DNA from: Nanobdellota archaeon
GTDB lineage: Archaea > Aenigmatarchaeota > Aenigmatarchaeia > Aenigmatarchaeales > Aenigmatarchaeaceae
Direction of reading: 5' to 3'
Assembly (NCBI GenBank): GCA_018901655.1
Contig: JAHIEG010000009.1
Location: forward strand, 1 to 49,073
Length of the DNA: 49,073 nucleotides
The position numbers and the translations under genes were made by a program. Of the stretch, positions 21,838 to 29,935 are shown piece after piece; the first letter of the stretch is position 1, and each line of letters begins with the position of its first letter. The notes beneath the pieces are model-generated. The model was not told the DNA's origin. It did not search any database and saw only the letters and a list, made by a program, of their open reading frames with translations.

Positions 21838-22518
21838 ATGAATTTTGAAATACAGTCTTATGAGTTTTATCATATTGGTATTAAGCTTAAAAGTTATGTT
21901 GAATTGAGTGTTTTAGTTAGTAAATTATCAAAAACTTTAGAAGAGAAAGGTTTTGAAATAATAAAGAATGATAAAAGAGTAGAAACGTTGGAATCAATTA
22001 TGGGTTCTTTAACTGGTTCTCGAGTTGAAACATTTGCTACTAAAAATGGTGTTAATGTAATGGCTAATTTTGGCGGTGGAGCAATAATTGTTAGATCGGA
22101 AGCGCCTGAAAATGTAGATAATATACTAAATGTTTTTGAGGAAATATTAGAATATTTCCCTAAGATAAATTATGATGTTGATTCTACAGTTGCCTTTTTC
22201 GATATAATAACAAATATTATAATAGATACTGATGATGCGAAAACATTATTAGGAAAAAGTATAAAAATGTCATCTACAACTTTAGATGAGTTGAATTATA
22301 ACATTACACCACAAGGAATAAGAGTTTCTGTTTTTGAAAAAAACGAAACTGAAGATAAAGATAAATTTGATATTATTTTGGGACAGTTTCAAATAAATCC
22401 AAAATCATTATTATTACAATTTACATTTAGGTCTAATAACAAGAAGAAAATAAATAATATTCATAATAAACGTGATGAAATTATTCAGCAAATTATCGAA
22501 TCGATGGAGGGCAGTTAA
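21838..22518 (+). CDS. Hypothetical protein, first gene of a HEPN module, 226 aa
   Basis: Mixed alpha/beta protein with VNVMANFGGGAIIVRSE in the middle; no family is certain. A GTGAT ribosome binding site precedes the ATG. The next gene starts two bases after its stop and the HEPN gene two bases after that, so the three are probably co-transcribed and co-translated. Compatible with a toxin-antitoxin or defence module, but the role of this subunit is unknown. Confidence 0.7.
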   Translation: MNFEIQSYEFYHIGIKLKSYVELSVLVSKLSKTLEEKGFEIIKNDKRVETLESIMGSLTGSRVETFATKNGVNVMANFGGGAIIVRSEAPENVDNILNVFEEILEYFPKINYDVDSTVAFFDIITNIIIDTDDAKTLLGKSIKMSSTTLDELNYNITPQGIRVSVFEKNETEDKDKFDIILGQFQINPKSLLLQFTFRSNNKKKINNIHNKRDEIIQQIIESMEGS

Positions 22519-22520
22519 AC

Positions 22521-23042
22521 ATGTTACAGATACAGGATATTGGTTTTTGTCAAACGCCGGGTTATTATAACTTACGACCTAGTACTAGTATTAATATTAA
22601 AGGATACGACGAATGGAATATTACTAGAAAACACGAAAAGAAGATACCTTCTTTAGATTTAGAATTTATCGATGAAAAAAATATAAATATACCAAATTTA
22701 GTTATTAATCGAAGTCCAGAAATTGAAAAAATGCTAGAAAGCGATAACGACTTTTTTAGGATACATAATTTGATTTTATCCAATTTGTTTAATATAACAG
22801 ATATTGTAAAATTGACAGATCATATTGATATTCTTGTAGAAAAAGACCCGGAAATAGAAGATTGGGAAGAAATAACTATTGATATTAAATTAAAAAATAA
22901 AGATTTTACAAAAATGAATGAGTTATGGGAGAATACTGAAAATAGAATTAGACATGAAATAAGAAATATTGAAGGTATTACAAAAGAAAAAATCGACGAA
23001 ATAAATAATATACTTTCTATCACTTTTGAAACGGGGGATTAA
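22521..23042 (+). CDS. Hypothetical protein, middle gene of a HEPN module, 173 aa
   Basis: No family is recognised. It is acidic, with LVEKDPEIEDWEEITIDIKLKNKD and a helical C-terminus. Start ATG 22521 follows the previous gene's GGAGGGCAG stretch, a strong ribosome binding site. Being fixed between the 226-aa and HEPN genes, it likely acts with them. Confidence 0.7.
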   Translation: MLQIQDIGFCQTPGYYNLRPSTSINIKGYDEWNITRKHEKKIPSLDLEFIDEKNINIPNLVINRSPEIEKMLESDNDFFRIHNLILSNLFNITDIVKLTDHIDILVEKDPEIEDWEEITIDIKLKNKDFTKMNELWENTENRIRHEIRNIEGITKEKIDEINNILSITFETGD

Positions 23043-23044
23043 TA

Positions 23045-23443
23045 GTGTTTGAGCCGATATGTTTTTTAAATTTATGTAAAGAAATGTTTAAAGATGAACA
23101 ATATAATGATGAAGCATATTTAAGAACACTTATTAGTAGGTCATATTATGGTCTGTTTCTTATAATGAGAGACGAATTAGAAAAACATGGAATATTATTT
23201 CCAAGAAAGGGAGACGATCATGGGTTTTTAATTAATGAATTAAGAGGCAGGGAGTATTTTAAAATAGCTGATAAAATGAAAAAATTGAGAGGTAAGAGAA
23301 ATGATGCGGATTATTGGACTAATAAACCGATAAAGGAAAAAGATTTGATTTTTTCATTACAATTAGCTGAACAGCTCTTATTGGATTTTAATACAATTTA
23401 TAAAACAAATATAAAATTTGTCGGTTTTAATATTGCTAAATAG
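23045..23443 (+). CDS. HEPN-domain protein, 132 aa
   Basis: Helical protein with AYLRTLISRSYYGLFLIMRDELEK and KLRGKRNDADYWT, the R-N-D-A-D-Y form of the HEPN active-site motif found in UPF0332-type proteins. HEPN proteins are often RNases in toxin-antitoxin and defence systems. Starts with GTG at 23045 after GGGGGAT. Last gene of the three-gene set. Confidence 0.75.
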   Translation: MFEPICFLNLCKEMFKDEQYNDEAYLRTLISRSYYGLFLIMRDELEKHGILFPRKGDDHGFLINELRGREYFKIADKMKKLRGKRNDADYWTNKPIKEKDLIFSLQLAEQLLLDFNTIYKTNIKFVGFNIAK

Positions 23444-23552
23444 ATTAAATCCCATTAATTTCATTTAATTAAGCAAATCAATGTATTATTCAAATCAAAC
23501 AAAAGTCTTGAAAATCGATATCTACTTATATGGCTTTATTTGTAATTGATTT

Positions 23553-23741
23553 ATGCAAAAAGAAATTATATCAGAATCTGCAAGATTGTGTTTTTTAGCA
23601 TTTGTTGGAGGACTGATGGGGGCTTTCATTAATTCATATTTATCTAATCCTGTTCAACAAAGTTTATTTTGGCTTCTTGTAGGTTTTTGTTTGTTATTCG
23701 TTTCTACAATTATTGTTATGTCGATTTATTCTAAAAAATAA
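23553..23741 (+). CDS. Small membrane protein, 62 aa
   Basis: Two hydrophobic helices (LCFLAFVGGLMGAFINSYL and LFWLLVGFCLLFVSTIIVM) with a charged N-terminus and a lysine end. No family is recognised. Monocistronic. Confidence 0.6.
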   Translation: MQKEIISESARLCFLAFVGGLMGAFINSYLSNPVQQSLFWLLVGFCLLFVSTIIVMSIYSKK

Positions 23742-23784
23742 ACTTATTTAATCTATAAATACCTCTCAAACCAATCTATTAATT

Positions 23785-23946
23785 ATGTTCAAGAAGACAG
23801 TGGAAATTGGTTTATCAATAATAGCAATAATAGGCCTACTGATGGTTATTACAAACATGAATGATTTACAAAACATAACCTTATGGTATGGTGTTATTTT
23901 AGTAGCGCTGGCTGGAGCGTTATATAAGAAAATATTTGAGAAATAG
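23785..23946 (+). CDS. Small membrane protein, 53 aa
   Basis: MFKKTVEIGLSIIAIIGLLMV and LWYGVILVALAGALYKKIFEK form two predicted membrane helices. The ORF track lists only an antisense shadow here. Similar in plan to the 62-aa and 52-aa proteins nearby. Confidence 0.55.
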   Translation: MFKKTVEIGLSIIAIIGLLMVITNMNDLQNITLWYGVILVALAGALYKKIFEK

Positions 23947-23989
23947 AACACTGGAAGATAACTTATTGCCGTAATCTGACGAGTAGATA

Positions 23990-24013
23990 AATCCATATTT
24001 AAGCTTTTCTAAC
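23990..24013 (+). promoter_or_regulatory. Element promoter repeat, copy 1
   Basis: AATCCATATTTAAGCTTTTCTAACG, about 25 bases before ATG 24025. This sequence recurs before several plus-strand genes up to 27.9 kb. Confidence 0.55.
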
Positions 24014-24024
24014 GTATTTTTAAT

Positions 24025-24312
24025 ATGTTAAGTGAAGGATCAGAAAGCAGTAGAATTGAAAGGAAAATTAAAACTTATTCAGAAGATGCTGTTAATTATT
24101 TTCAGAGACTTTTAAAAGAACCGAATAGGTTTTCAGAGCCATATTATTCTAAAGAGAATGTGAGAGAATTTGTTAAACGGGCTGTAAGTATTTTCGATGA
24201 TGAAGAAATTGATGCTGATGATCAGAAAGAAATTGAACAAAATGTAATGTCTTCTCTGATTAAACAAGGAATATTGAAAAAAGAGACTGTATATAGATTT
24301 AATAGAAAATAA
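24025..24312 (+). CDS. Hypothetical protein, 95 aa
   Basis: Charged helical protein ending NVMSSLIKQGILKKETVYRFNRK, reminiscent of a winged-helix end but not conclusive. No family is recognised. Leaderless-type spacing from the repeated promoter. Confidence 0.6.
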   Translation: MLSEGSESSRIERKIKTYSEDAVNYFQRLLKEPNRFSEPYYSKENVREFVKRAVSIFDDEEIDADDQKEIEQNVMSSLIKQGILKKETVYRFNRK

Positions 24313-24316
24313 TTCA

Positions 24317-24361
24317 ATCCCCACCAATCTCATTTAACGCGCGCTATATTTAAGCTTTTCT
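24317..24361 (+). repeat. orc1-tail repeat plus orphan element promoter
   Basis: AATCCCCACCAATCTCATTT matches the last codons of the orc1-like gene (antisense LNEIGG), followed by CTATATTTAAGCTTTTC, the element promoter. What follows is the 3' end of the opposite-strand PIN module, so the promoter has no evident gene. Confidence 0.5.
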
Positions 24362-24380
24362 GTATTATTAGTTTTATGGT

Positions 24381-25040
24381 TCAAAATAAATTTTCTGTGA
24401 GAATAATACATATATGTTTATTCCAATTTTTTATATCATTTGAAAATGCTTCCAATTTCTTATCAGCAGTTATGAATGATATTTCATATTGTTTGCTTTG
24501 TAAAAAGTAGTTCAATAATGCTAGATGTTCGGAATCTTCTTCATCATAGAATTTACCATTTGTTTCTTTTTTTAATTCTTCAAATATAGTAGCCTTATAA
24601 TCTTTATCGGTTTGATCAAGAAAATGTATATGTGGGGTTTTCATAAATATAAAATATTTTGAATTGAAATATTGTCTTAAATTTTTATGAACGTCTTTAA
24701 GATCATTCTGATTTAATTTATTGTTTAACATGTTTTTAATAACATTAGAATATCTTTTGAATCTTTTCATGTTTTTATCTTTTGGTTTTTCCATATTTTC
24801 AATTTGTTTTAGACATCTTTTCGGATCTGCTCTAGTTTGCTTACAATAGAAAAAGAATGCAGATACATCGGGGGTTAGTTTGAATAGCCATATATCGAGT
24901 CTTTTTTGGATAGTTTCCAATAATAAGCCTCTAAATTCATTTTCTTCTATCTTATTAAAAAGTTTTTTTGCATTTCTATCCTGAAGAGCAGAATTTATAA
25001 GAATACAAACATCAGGCGTGTATAGGGTTCGAGTATCCAC
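24381..25040 (-). CDS. PIN-like nuclease domain protein, 219 aa
   Basis: TPDVCILINSAL near the start and DEEDSEHLALLNYFLQ...ISFITADKKL near the end fit the acidic motifs of a PIN RNase domain. The centre is helical and lysine-rich. Starts with GTG at 25040 inside the upstream gene (29-base overlap), so the two are coupled. Together they look like a nuclease with a dedicated partner, possibly toxin-antitoxin or defence. Confidence 0.6.
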   Translation of the reverse strand: MDTRTLYTPDVCILINSALQDRNAKKLFNKIEENEFRGLLLETIQKRLDIWLFKLTPDVSAFFFYCKQTRADPKRCLKQIENMEKPKDKNMKRFKRYSNVIKNMLNNKLNQNDLKDVHKNLRQYFNSKYFIFMKTPHIHFLDQTDKDYKATIFEELKKETNGKFYDEEDSEHLALLNYFLQSKQYEISFITADKKLEAFSNDIKNWNKHICIILTENLF

Positions 25041-25740
25041 TTAAAATAACCTCTGCTTCTTTTGATATAGAAACTTCTTCAATGGTAATATTGACAGCTG
25101 ATTTAGCCATTAATAATGTTAAGTTTAAAGATGAAAATGAATTTATTAGTTCTTCAACAAATTCTTCTGGCATCTCTTTACCATTTTCTACATATTCTAT
25201 TAGTTCCTGTATATAGGATACTATTTCAAAAAATGAATCTGTAAGTTTTTTGAAAATATCTGATTTATTCTGGATTATATTTATTATACCAGGTTTTTTA
25301 ACCATGTTAGCAAAACTATGGAAATAAGAGAAAACATCCCTGACAAGTTCAATAGATTGTATTAAATAATTACACGTTTCGGCTGTTATTTCATTTTGTA
25401 TTTTTGTTTGTATATCTGGTATACTATCTGCTAATATACCATTAGTTATTTCTATAACTTTTTGATATCTTGTTAAATAATTAGACCAGAGATCTTGTTT
25501 GAATGGATTTTTTTCTAATTTTTTTATTGTTCCAATCCATAATTTCATACTTTCTTCTAAATTTTCATTTTCAATATTCTCAATACTATCCTCTATTAGT
25601 ATTTCTAGAGTATTTAAATATCTTATTGTAGATCTTTTTTTAAGTGCATATGAATTCATTATTTCTATATTTGGTTCTATTGTAATAGAATTACCTACAT
25701 TGTTAATAAGTGCTCCCATTTGGGTAAGTTGTGTTGACAT
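25012..25740 (-). CDS. Helical partner of the PIN-like protein, 242 aa
   Basis: Almost wholly predicted helix (IEDSIENIENENLEESMKLWIGTIKK; IVSYIQELIEYVENGKEMPEEFVEELINSF). No family is recognised. ATG 25740. The following PIN-like gene begins within its last codons. It could be an antitoxin or scaffold. Confidence 0.65.
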   Translation of the reverse strand: MSTQLTQMGALINNVGNSITIEPNIEIMNSYALKKRSTIRYLNTLEILIEDSIENIENENLEESMKLWIGTIKKLEKNPFKQDLWSNYLTRYQKVIEITNGILADSIPDIQTKIQNEITAETCNYLIQSIELVRDVFSYFHSFANMVKKPGIINIIQNKSDIFKKLTDSFFEIVSYIQELIEYVENGKEMPEEFVEELINSFSSLNLTLLMAKSAVNITIEEVSISKEAEVILSGYSNPIHA

Positions 25741-25800
25741 AATATCATCAAAGTTATACTATTATTAGTATTTTCAATATATAAAAAGACTAATTTTTAA

Positions 25801-25850
25801 ATCCCACCAATCTCATTCAACAAATCCATATTTAAGCTTTTCTAACGTAT
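25801..25850 (+). repeat. orc1-tail repeat joined to element promoter
   Basis: ATCCCACCAATCTCATTCAAC followed by AAATCCATATTTAAGCTTTT, the clearest combined copy of the two repeated pieces. It drives the 25870 gene. Confidence 0.55.
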
Positions 25851-25869
25851 TAATTATTAGTGTGATAAA

Positions 25870-26334
25870 ATGAATACAAAAGAACTTTATGAAATACTTC
25901 AAGATTCAACAAGAGTTTATAGAAAGGGAGAAATTGTAGAAGAAAGCGAACTTGAACATATTAAAGTTGTAGAAATATTTGGTTATGAACATACAGATAA
26001 TGCACCAAAAGAAGATAATTTTGATAAAATTGATATGATATTTGTTGATGTTCTTGTTGATAAGACAAAGGCAAAAGACTATAAAAATAATTTAATAAAT
26101 ATTCTTAAAGAATATCCTCAACCAGAAAGATTAGCTGGAGGTCCAAGTTATATTGAATTAGCACCTAATTTAGAAATGGAACAAGAAAGCACATTAAGAT
26201 TAATGGCTTTAGGAAAATCATTAGAAATGTGGGATATTATATCTGGTAAAACATTGGGAATGGATGATGCTAAAACAAAAGAACTGGCTGGATCAGGAAT
26301 GTTAATGATATCTGGATATAAAATAGATGGTTAA
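25870..26334 (+). CDS. Hypothetical protein, 154 aa
   Basis: Soluble alpha/beta protein (IDMIFVDVLVDKTKAKDYKNNL; LAGGPSYIELAPNLEMEQE). No family is recognised. GTGATAAAATG provides a GTGAT ribosome binding site. One of the repeat-separated genes. Confidence 0.65.
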   Translation: MNTKELYEILQDSTRVYRKGEIVEESELEHIKVVEIFGYEHTDNAPKEDNFDKIDMIFVDVLVDKTKAKDYKNNLINILKEYPQPERLAGGPSYIELAPNLEMEQESTLRLMALGKSLEMWDIISGKTLGMDDAKTKELAGSGMLMISGYKIDG

Positions 26335-26360
26335 AACTTTGGTAGAAAAAAGATTAATTT

Positions 26361-26520
26361 CTATATCCCACCAATCTCATTCAACCAAGTCAAAGTAGAA
26401 TTCAAATCAACCTTACCCCACCTCTGCTTAATACGCTTTGAACATTCTACGGCAAGTCTACAATTACCATTATGTGTACATGCATAGTTAGATATCTGAT
26501 CTAGTCCATTCAGAACGTCA
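26361..26520 (-). pseudogene. C-terminal fragment of an orc1-like ATPase gene
   Basis: Minus strand encodes GLDQISNYACTHNGNCRLAVECSKRIKQRW..., nearly the same as the last 50 residues of the ATPase at 28251-28946, and ends WLNEIGGI. Nothing upstream continues the frame, so it is a duplicated gene tail. Confidence 0.75.
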
Positions 26521-26580
26521 AAACCATAATACTTCTATCAAAACAAAAACTTTATATTCTAAATCTGTTTAATAATTTGT

Positions 26581-27024
26581 ATGGTTGAAGATACTTTTGA
26601 TGATGCTAAAAACCGTGATAGTATAATTGATTACGCCAATAAATCTTTTCCAAATTTTAAAAATAAATTAGATGGTATTTTAAGTACACACGGTTTTGAG
26701 GCGTATTAATAGAAATTAGATGATGATAATATTTTCGGTGGTTCAAGAACATCACCATACAAATTTCATGTTTTTCAAAAATCTGATAAACACAAATTCG
26801 AGAAATTTGGAAGAATGACATGTGGTCAGATTTTGTATGCTGTCTGTGTTTGTGGAGAGGGCGGATACAGTTATACACCATATTTAGCAATTTATGCTTC
26901 TGAGAATTTTCATGACACGTCTCGTATCATTGCAGAGGAATATGAATCAATGAAAATTGGAAAAGCTAAGATAAAATCATATCCACCATTTAGATATATG
27001 CCATTATTGAGCGAGGGAATATGA
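26581..27024 (+). pseudogene. Orphan gene split by tandem in-frame stop codons
   Basis: ATG 26581 opens 42 codons (MVEDTFDDAKNRDSII...GFEAY), then TAA TAG at 26707-26712, and the same frame stays open to 27024 (KLDDDNIFGGSRTSPYKF...PLLSEGI). Without the stops it would encode about 147 aa. The ORF track shows only an internal piece from 26815. Nonsense decay is the simplest reading; no family is recognised. Confidence 0.6.
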
Positions 27025-27080
27025 ACTCTCGGGGTTTTAATATTCATCCTTCTAATCATTATATCTCGTTAGTTGAACAA

Positions 27081-27101
27081 TTCTATATTTAAGCTTTTCT
27101 T
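27081..27101 (+). promoter_or_regulatory. Element promoter repeat before the 27115 gene
   Basis: TTCTATATTTAAGCTTTTCTT, about 25 bases before ATG 27115. It supports the shorter start. Confidence 0.5.
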
Positions 27102-27114
27102 ACAAACATTAATT

Positions 27115-27441
27115 ATGAAAGACGAAATGCCTTTAGAAGAAATTTTTAGACAAGCGGGAACAGCTAAAATACTTCAATATTTATACAGGAAAACGAATGA
27201 TGGAACTGAAAACGGAATTATTGTTTCAAACATCTTATATGAATGCGATATCTGTTGTAAAACCGGGTATAAAGCTCTTGATTTATTAGATAAATGGAAT
27301 ATTATATATTCTGAAAAGGTGAACGGCTTTCCGCCTAAGAGATACTATGCTTTAACAAATTTTGGCGCAGAAATAGCTAAAGATATAATATCTATCGATT
27401 CGAAGCTACAGGGGATTGATAAGAAATCTAATATTTTATAG
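27115..27441 (+). CDS. Small winged-helix protein, 108 aa
   Basis: MPLEEIFRQAGTAKILQYLYRK, then ECDICCKTGYKALDLLDKWNIIYSEKVNGFPPKRYYALTNFGAEIAKDI: a winged helix with a typical wing (PPKRYYALTNFG). Probable transcriptional regulator. I choose ATG 27115 because the promoter overlaps the longer ORF's start at 27073. Confidence 0.7.
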   Translation: MKDEMPLEEIFRQAGTAKILQYLYRKTNDGTENGIIVSNILYECDICCKTGYKALDLLDKWNIIYSEKVNGFPPKRYYALTNFGAEIAKDIISIDSKLQGIDKKSNIL

Positions 27442-27450
27442 ACGATTATT

Positions 27451-27487
27451 AAATCTCATTTAATAAATCCATATTTAAGCTTTTGGG
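27451..27487 (+). repeat. Partial orc1-tail repeat plus element promoter
   Basis: AAATCTCATTTAATAAATCC then ATATTTAAGCTTTTGGG before the 27502 gene. A decayed copy of the combined repeat. Confidence 0.45.
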
Positions 27488-27501
27488 TACATATTTTTAC
27501 T

Positions 27502-27849
27502 ATGAGTTTTGATCAAGATACTGCAGATTATAGTAGAGCTATAAAAGACGAATATGGAAAATTAGAACAACCTAGAGCAAAACCTGAAAAATATAAAGCT
27601 GTAATTATTAGCATGGAAGGTGAATTTAGAGGACTTCCAATAGGTCCTGGTTTAGCTAAAGCATTTTCTAGATATAAATATGAAGATGAGAATCTTCAAC
27701 ATGTACTTAATATGGCAGAACACATGAAGGATGAAATAGATGGACAAGAAAGAATAGATGTTACAATTGCGGTTTATGATTCAAAAGGAAAGGAGATAAC
27801 TCCACGAGATCTTCTCAATGATAGAGTACCTAGTTCACATTTTATGTAA
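27502..27849 (+). CDS. Hypothetical protein, 115 aa
   Basis: Soluble; KAVIISMEGEFRGLPIGPGLAKAF and VTIAVYDSKGKEITPRDLL suggest alternating strands and helices. No family is recognised. Leaderless-type spacing from the repeated promoter. Confidence 0.62.
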   Translation: MSFDQDTADYSRAIKDEYGKLEQPRAKPEKYKAVIISMEGEFRGLPIGPGLAKAFSRYKYEDENLQHVLNMAEHMKDEIDGQERIDVTIAVYDSKGKEITPRDLLNDRVPSSHFM

Positions 27850-27898
27850 TTCTATTTTAATAAAAATTTCATTTTAATCGCCTTCCGATTTCAACACA

Positions 27899-27920
27899 AA
27901 CCCATATTTAAGCTTTTCTA
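27899..27920 (+). promoter_or_regulatory. Element promoter repeat before the 27945 gene
   Basis: ACCCATATTTAAGCTTTTCTAACC. Confidence 0.5.
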
Positions 27921-27944
27921 ACCAATTATTATACAGTGATAATA

Positions 27945-28238
27945 ATGAATCAAGATAATACTATTTGGGGTAAAAAAATAACAATAGGTGGAAGTGGAGC
28001 TCCAGATAATGGAGATATAATTCAATACAATGTTACTGGATTCTTAGTAGTTGTTAAAAATGTGTCTGGAAATGGTACCATAACTATTGTTGGTGGAAAA
28101 CACAACCCGTATGACAATAGTTTTGCTGGCATTGAATTAGAAACTTATGATCCAAAACATGCGGAACATGTTATAAGGGAATATTACAAAAATGATCAGT
28201 TTTTGTCTAATGCTACTATAAAACATCCAACAGAATAA
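27945..28238 (+). CDS. Hypothetical protein, 97 aa
   Basis: N-terminal half rich in Gly, Val and Ile (ITIGGSGAPDNGDIIQYNVTGFLVVVKNVSGNG), probably a small beta fold, then a helical C-terminus. No family is recognised. GTGATAATAATG: the ATG at 27945 with GTGAT as ribosome binding site is preferred over the GTG itself at 27936. Confidence 0.6.
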   Translation: MNQDNTIWGKKITIGGSGAPDNGDIIQYNVTGFLVVVKNVSGNGTITIVGGKHNPYDNSFAGIELETYDPKHAEHVIREYYKNDQFLSNATIKHPTE

Positions 28239-28250
28239 AATAACTTCTAA

Positions 28251-28946
28251 TCAAATCCCACCAATCTCATTCAACCAAACCAGCGTATTTGATAAGTCTA
28301 TTTTATTCCATCTTTGTTTAATTCGTTTTGAACATTCAACAGCTAATCTACAGTTCCCATTATGTGTACATGCATAGTTAGATATCTGATCTAGTCCATC
28401 AGAGTTTCCAAATCTTTGTTTTAGTATGTCAGTTAGTTCATCTTTAGTGTAGCTCGGAAAACTGACTCTAATAGGTAGAAAGATAGACTTACTATCCATA
28501 TCGTTTAGAACACTGTCATTAAATGAAATAGCTATCACACTTGCTTTTTCAATCAAATCATTAAACACTTCCATCTCTCGTTTATGTAACTTATGAAGGT
28601 CATCAAGAACAATTAGTGTTTTATTTTCTTGCAGAAACTTATCAAGCTTTTCATATAGATAATCAAACGATGGTCCACTACGAGCAACAGCAAAACCAAA
28701 GTCAATAAGTATTTTTGTAACAATAGCAGATCTTGTTTTATACACAGAACAGTCAATGTAAGATGATTTTGAATTATATTTGTTTAACATGTGCGTAATA
28801 CAAAATGTCTTTCCAGATCCAGGGCCACCTTGTAAAAACATATGTTCTCTATGTCCAGCGTTTAGACCTTTAAAGTATTGTTCTAAAACCTTGAGTTGCT
28901 CTCGTCTATGAAGTGGCTTAAATGATACACATGATATACTATCCAT
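28251..28946 (-). CDS. Orc1/Cdc6-like AAA+ ATPase without a winged-helix domain, 231 aa
   Basis: RREQLKVLEQYFKGL, Walker A GGPGSGKTF, SYIDCSVYKTRSAIV, Walker B LIVLDDLHKL, FPSYTKDELTDILKQRF and GNCRLAVECSKRI (sensor 2 region) follow the Orc1/Cdc6 order. The DNA-binding winged helix expected after residue about 230 is missing, as the protein ends NEIGGI. Probably a replication or partition factor of the element. It is divergent from the wHTH gene at 28981 over only 34 bases. Its 3' tail is repeated elsewhere in the element. Confidence 0.75.
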   Translation of the reverse strand: MDSISCVSFKPLHRREQLKVLEQYFKGLNAGHREHMFLQGGPGSGKTFCITHMLNKYNSKSSYIDCSVYKTRSAIVTKILIDFGFAVARSGPSFDYLYEKLDKFLQENKTLIVLDDLHKLHKREMEVFNDLIEKASVIAISFNDSVLNDMDSKSIFLPIRVSFPSYTKDELTDILKQRFGNSDGLDQISNYACTHNGNCRLAVECSKRIKQRWNKIDLSNTLVWLNEIGGI

Positions 28947-28980
28947 AGCATTTATATAGAAGTAAGGTTATATAAATATT

Positions 28981-29904
28981 ATGTCTGGTCAAACGATTGA
29001 CGAATTTTTAGATCTACTACTCTTAACAACGGAAGAACAACGAACTGTTAAGATTCTTTTATGGTTTGGAACACCTTCTGATTTTGAAAACATATCTAAA
29101 GAATATACAAAAAGGTATAATATCAAAGTTGGAAGCAAGCTTTATCATATTCTAAATAATTTAGTTAAGAAAAAGTTTGTAGCTAAAGCAATGAAAGGTG
29201 GCAAGAAAGTATTTTGTATTCATTATGGTAATTTAAACCAAAGGATCAAGAAAGTAGCAGGGGATGAGATATTAAAAGCACAACAAAGATTTCAAAAAAT
29301 TGAGTCAATTGGAAATCCTTCAATGACTACATATATAGGAGAAGATCAAGTTACTAATCTTATATTGAAAATATCTGAAATGGAAAAAGAAGGAGTGGAA
29401 GAACATTCTATAATAGACATTTTATCTTATCCAATTAAATCTAATCTATCTAAAAAAGAATTTTTAAAACAAAGAACAAAGCATAATGAGGAGTTATTAA
29501 AATTAAGAAAAAGAGGAAAGTTAGTTGAATATTTTATTGCTGAAAAGAGTAAAATTGAACAGTCGTTTAAAGAGAGGACAAAGATTCATGGAAAGGATTA
29601 TGTACAAATGGTTTTAAAATATATAATTAAAGGATTAGATACTAATAATTTTAATATTGTATTTACAGATAATGTAGCTTTTAAGTTTTTTGTAATCCCA
29701 GATAAGATAGCTGTTACTGCTTGGTTTAGTTCTCCAACGATTAAGTATTTAGATCGAGCTATTGCTTTTTGGTATCCTGATTCTATTAAGGCATTGGATG
29801 AATATTTTTGGGCAGAATGGAAACGAGCTCTTGGAACTAAGAGTGAAGAGGAGAATCGTGTTGAGGTTAAGACGTGGGTTGAAGAGTTGGTTAAGAGGTT
29901 ATAG
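28981..29904 (+). CDS. TrmB-like wHTH regulator with C-terminal effector domain, 307 aa
   Basis: N-terminal winged helix (LLLLTTEEQRTVKILLWFG...VGSKLYHILNNLVKKKFVAKAM), a charged coiled-coil linker, and a C-terminal mixed domain (FNIVFTDNVAFKFFVIPDKIAVTAWFSSP...AEWKRAL) like the PLD-like part of TrmB regulators. The match is moderate. ATG 28981 is 34 bases from the divergent orc1-like gene, so it could control it. Confidence 0.6.
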   Translation: MSGQTIDEFLDLLLLTTEEQRTVKILLWFGTPSDFENISKEYTKRYNIKVGSKLYHILNNLVKKKFVAKAMKGGKKVFCIHYGNLNQRIKKVAGDEILKAQQRFQKIESIGNPSMTTYIGEDQVTNLILKISEMEKEGVEEHSIIDILSYPIKSNLSKKEFLKQRTKHNEELLKLRKRGKLVEYFIAEKSKIEQSFKERTKIHGKDYVQMVLKYIIKGLDTNNFNIVFTDNVAFKFFVIPDKIAVTAWFSSPTIKYLDRAIAFWYPDSIKALDEYFWAEWKRALGTKSEEENRVEVKTWVEELVKRL

Positions 29905-29935
29905 ATTTATAAGAATTAAATATTAATTTAATTAT

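Noticed and set aside
24375-24506. 43-aa plus-strand ORF after the orphan promoter at 24345
   Set aside because: It is fully antisense to the PIN-like gene and its codons look like a shadow, so the promoter is treated as orphan.
26707-26712. Selenocysteine or pyrrolysine decoding of the in-frame stops
   Set aside because: The stops are TAA and TAG in tandem; TAA is not known to be recoded this way and no supporting element was seen.
23990-28275. CRISPR array from the recurring promoter and tail repeats
   Set aside because: Repeats are unevenly spaced by whole genes, differ in extent and no cas genes are present.
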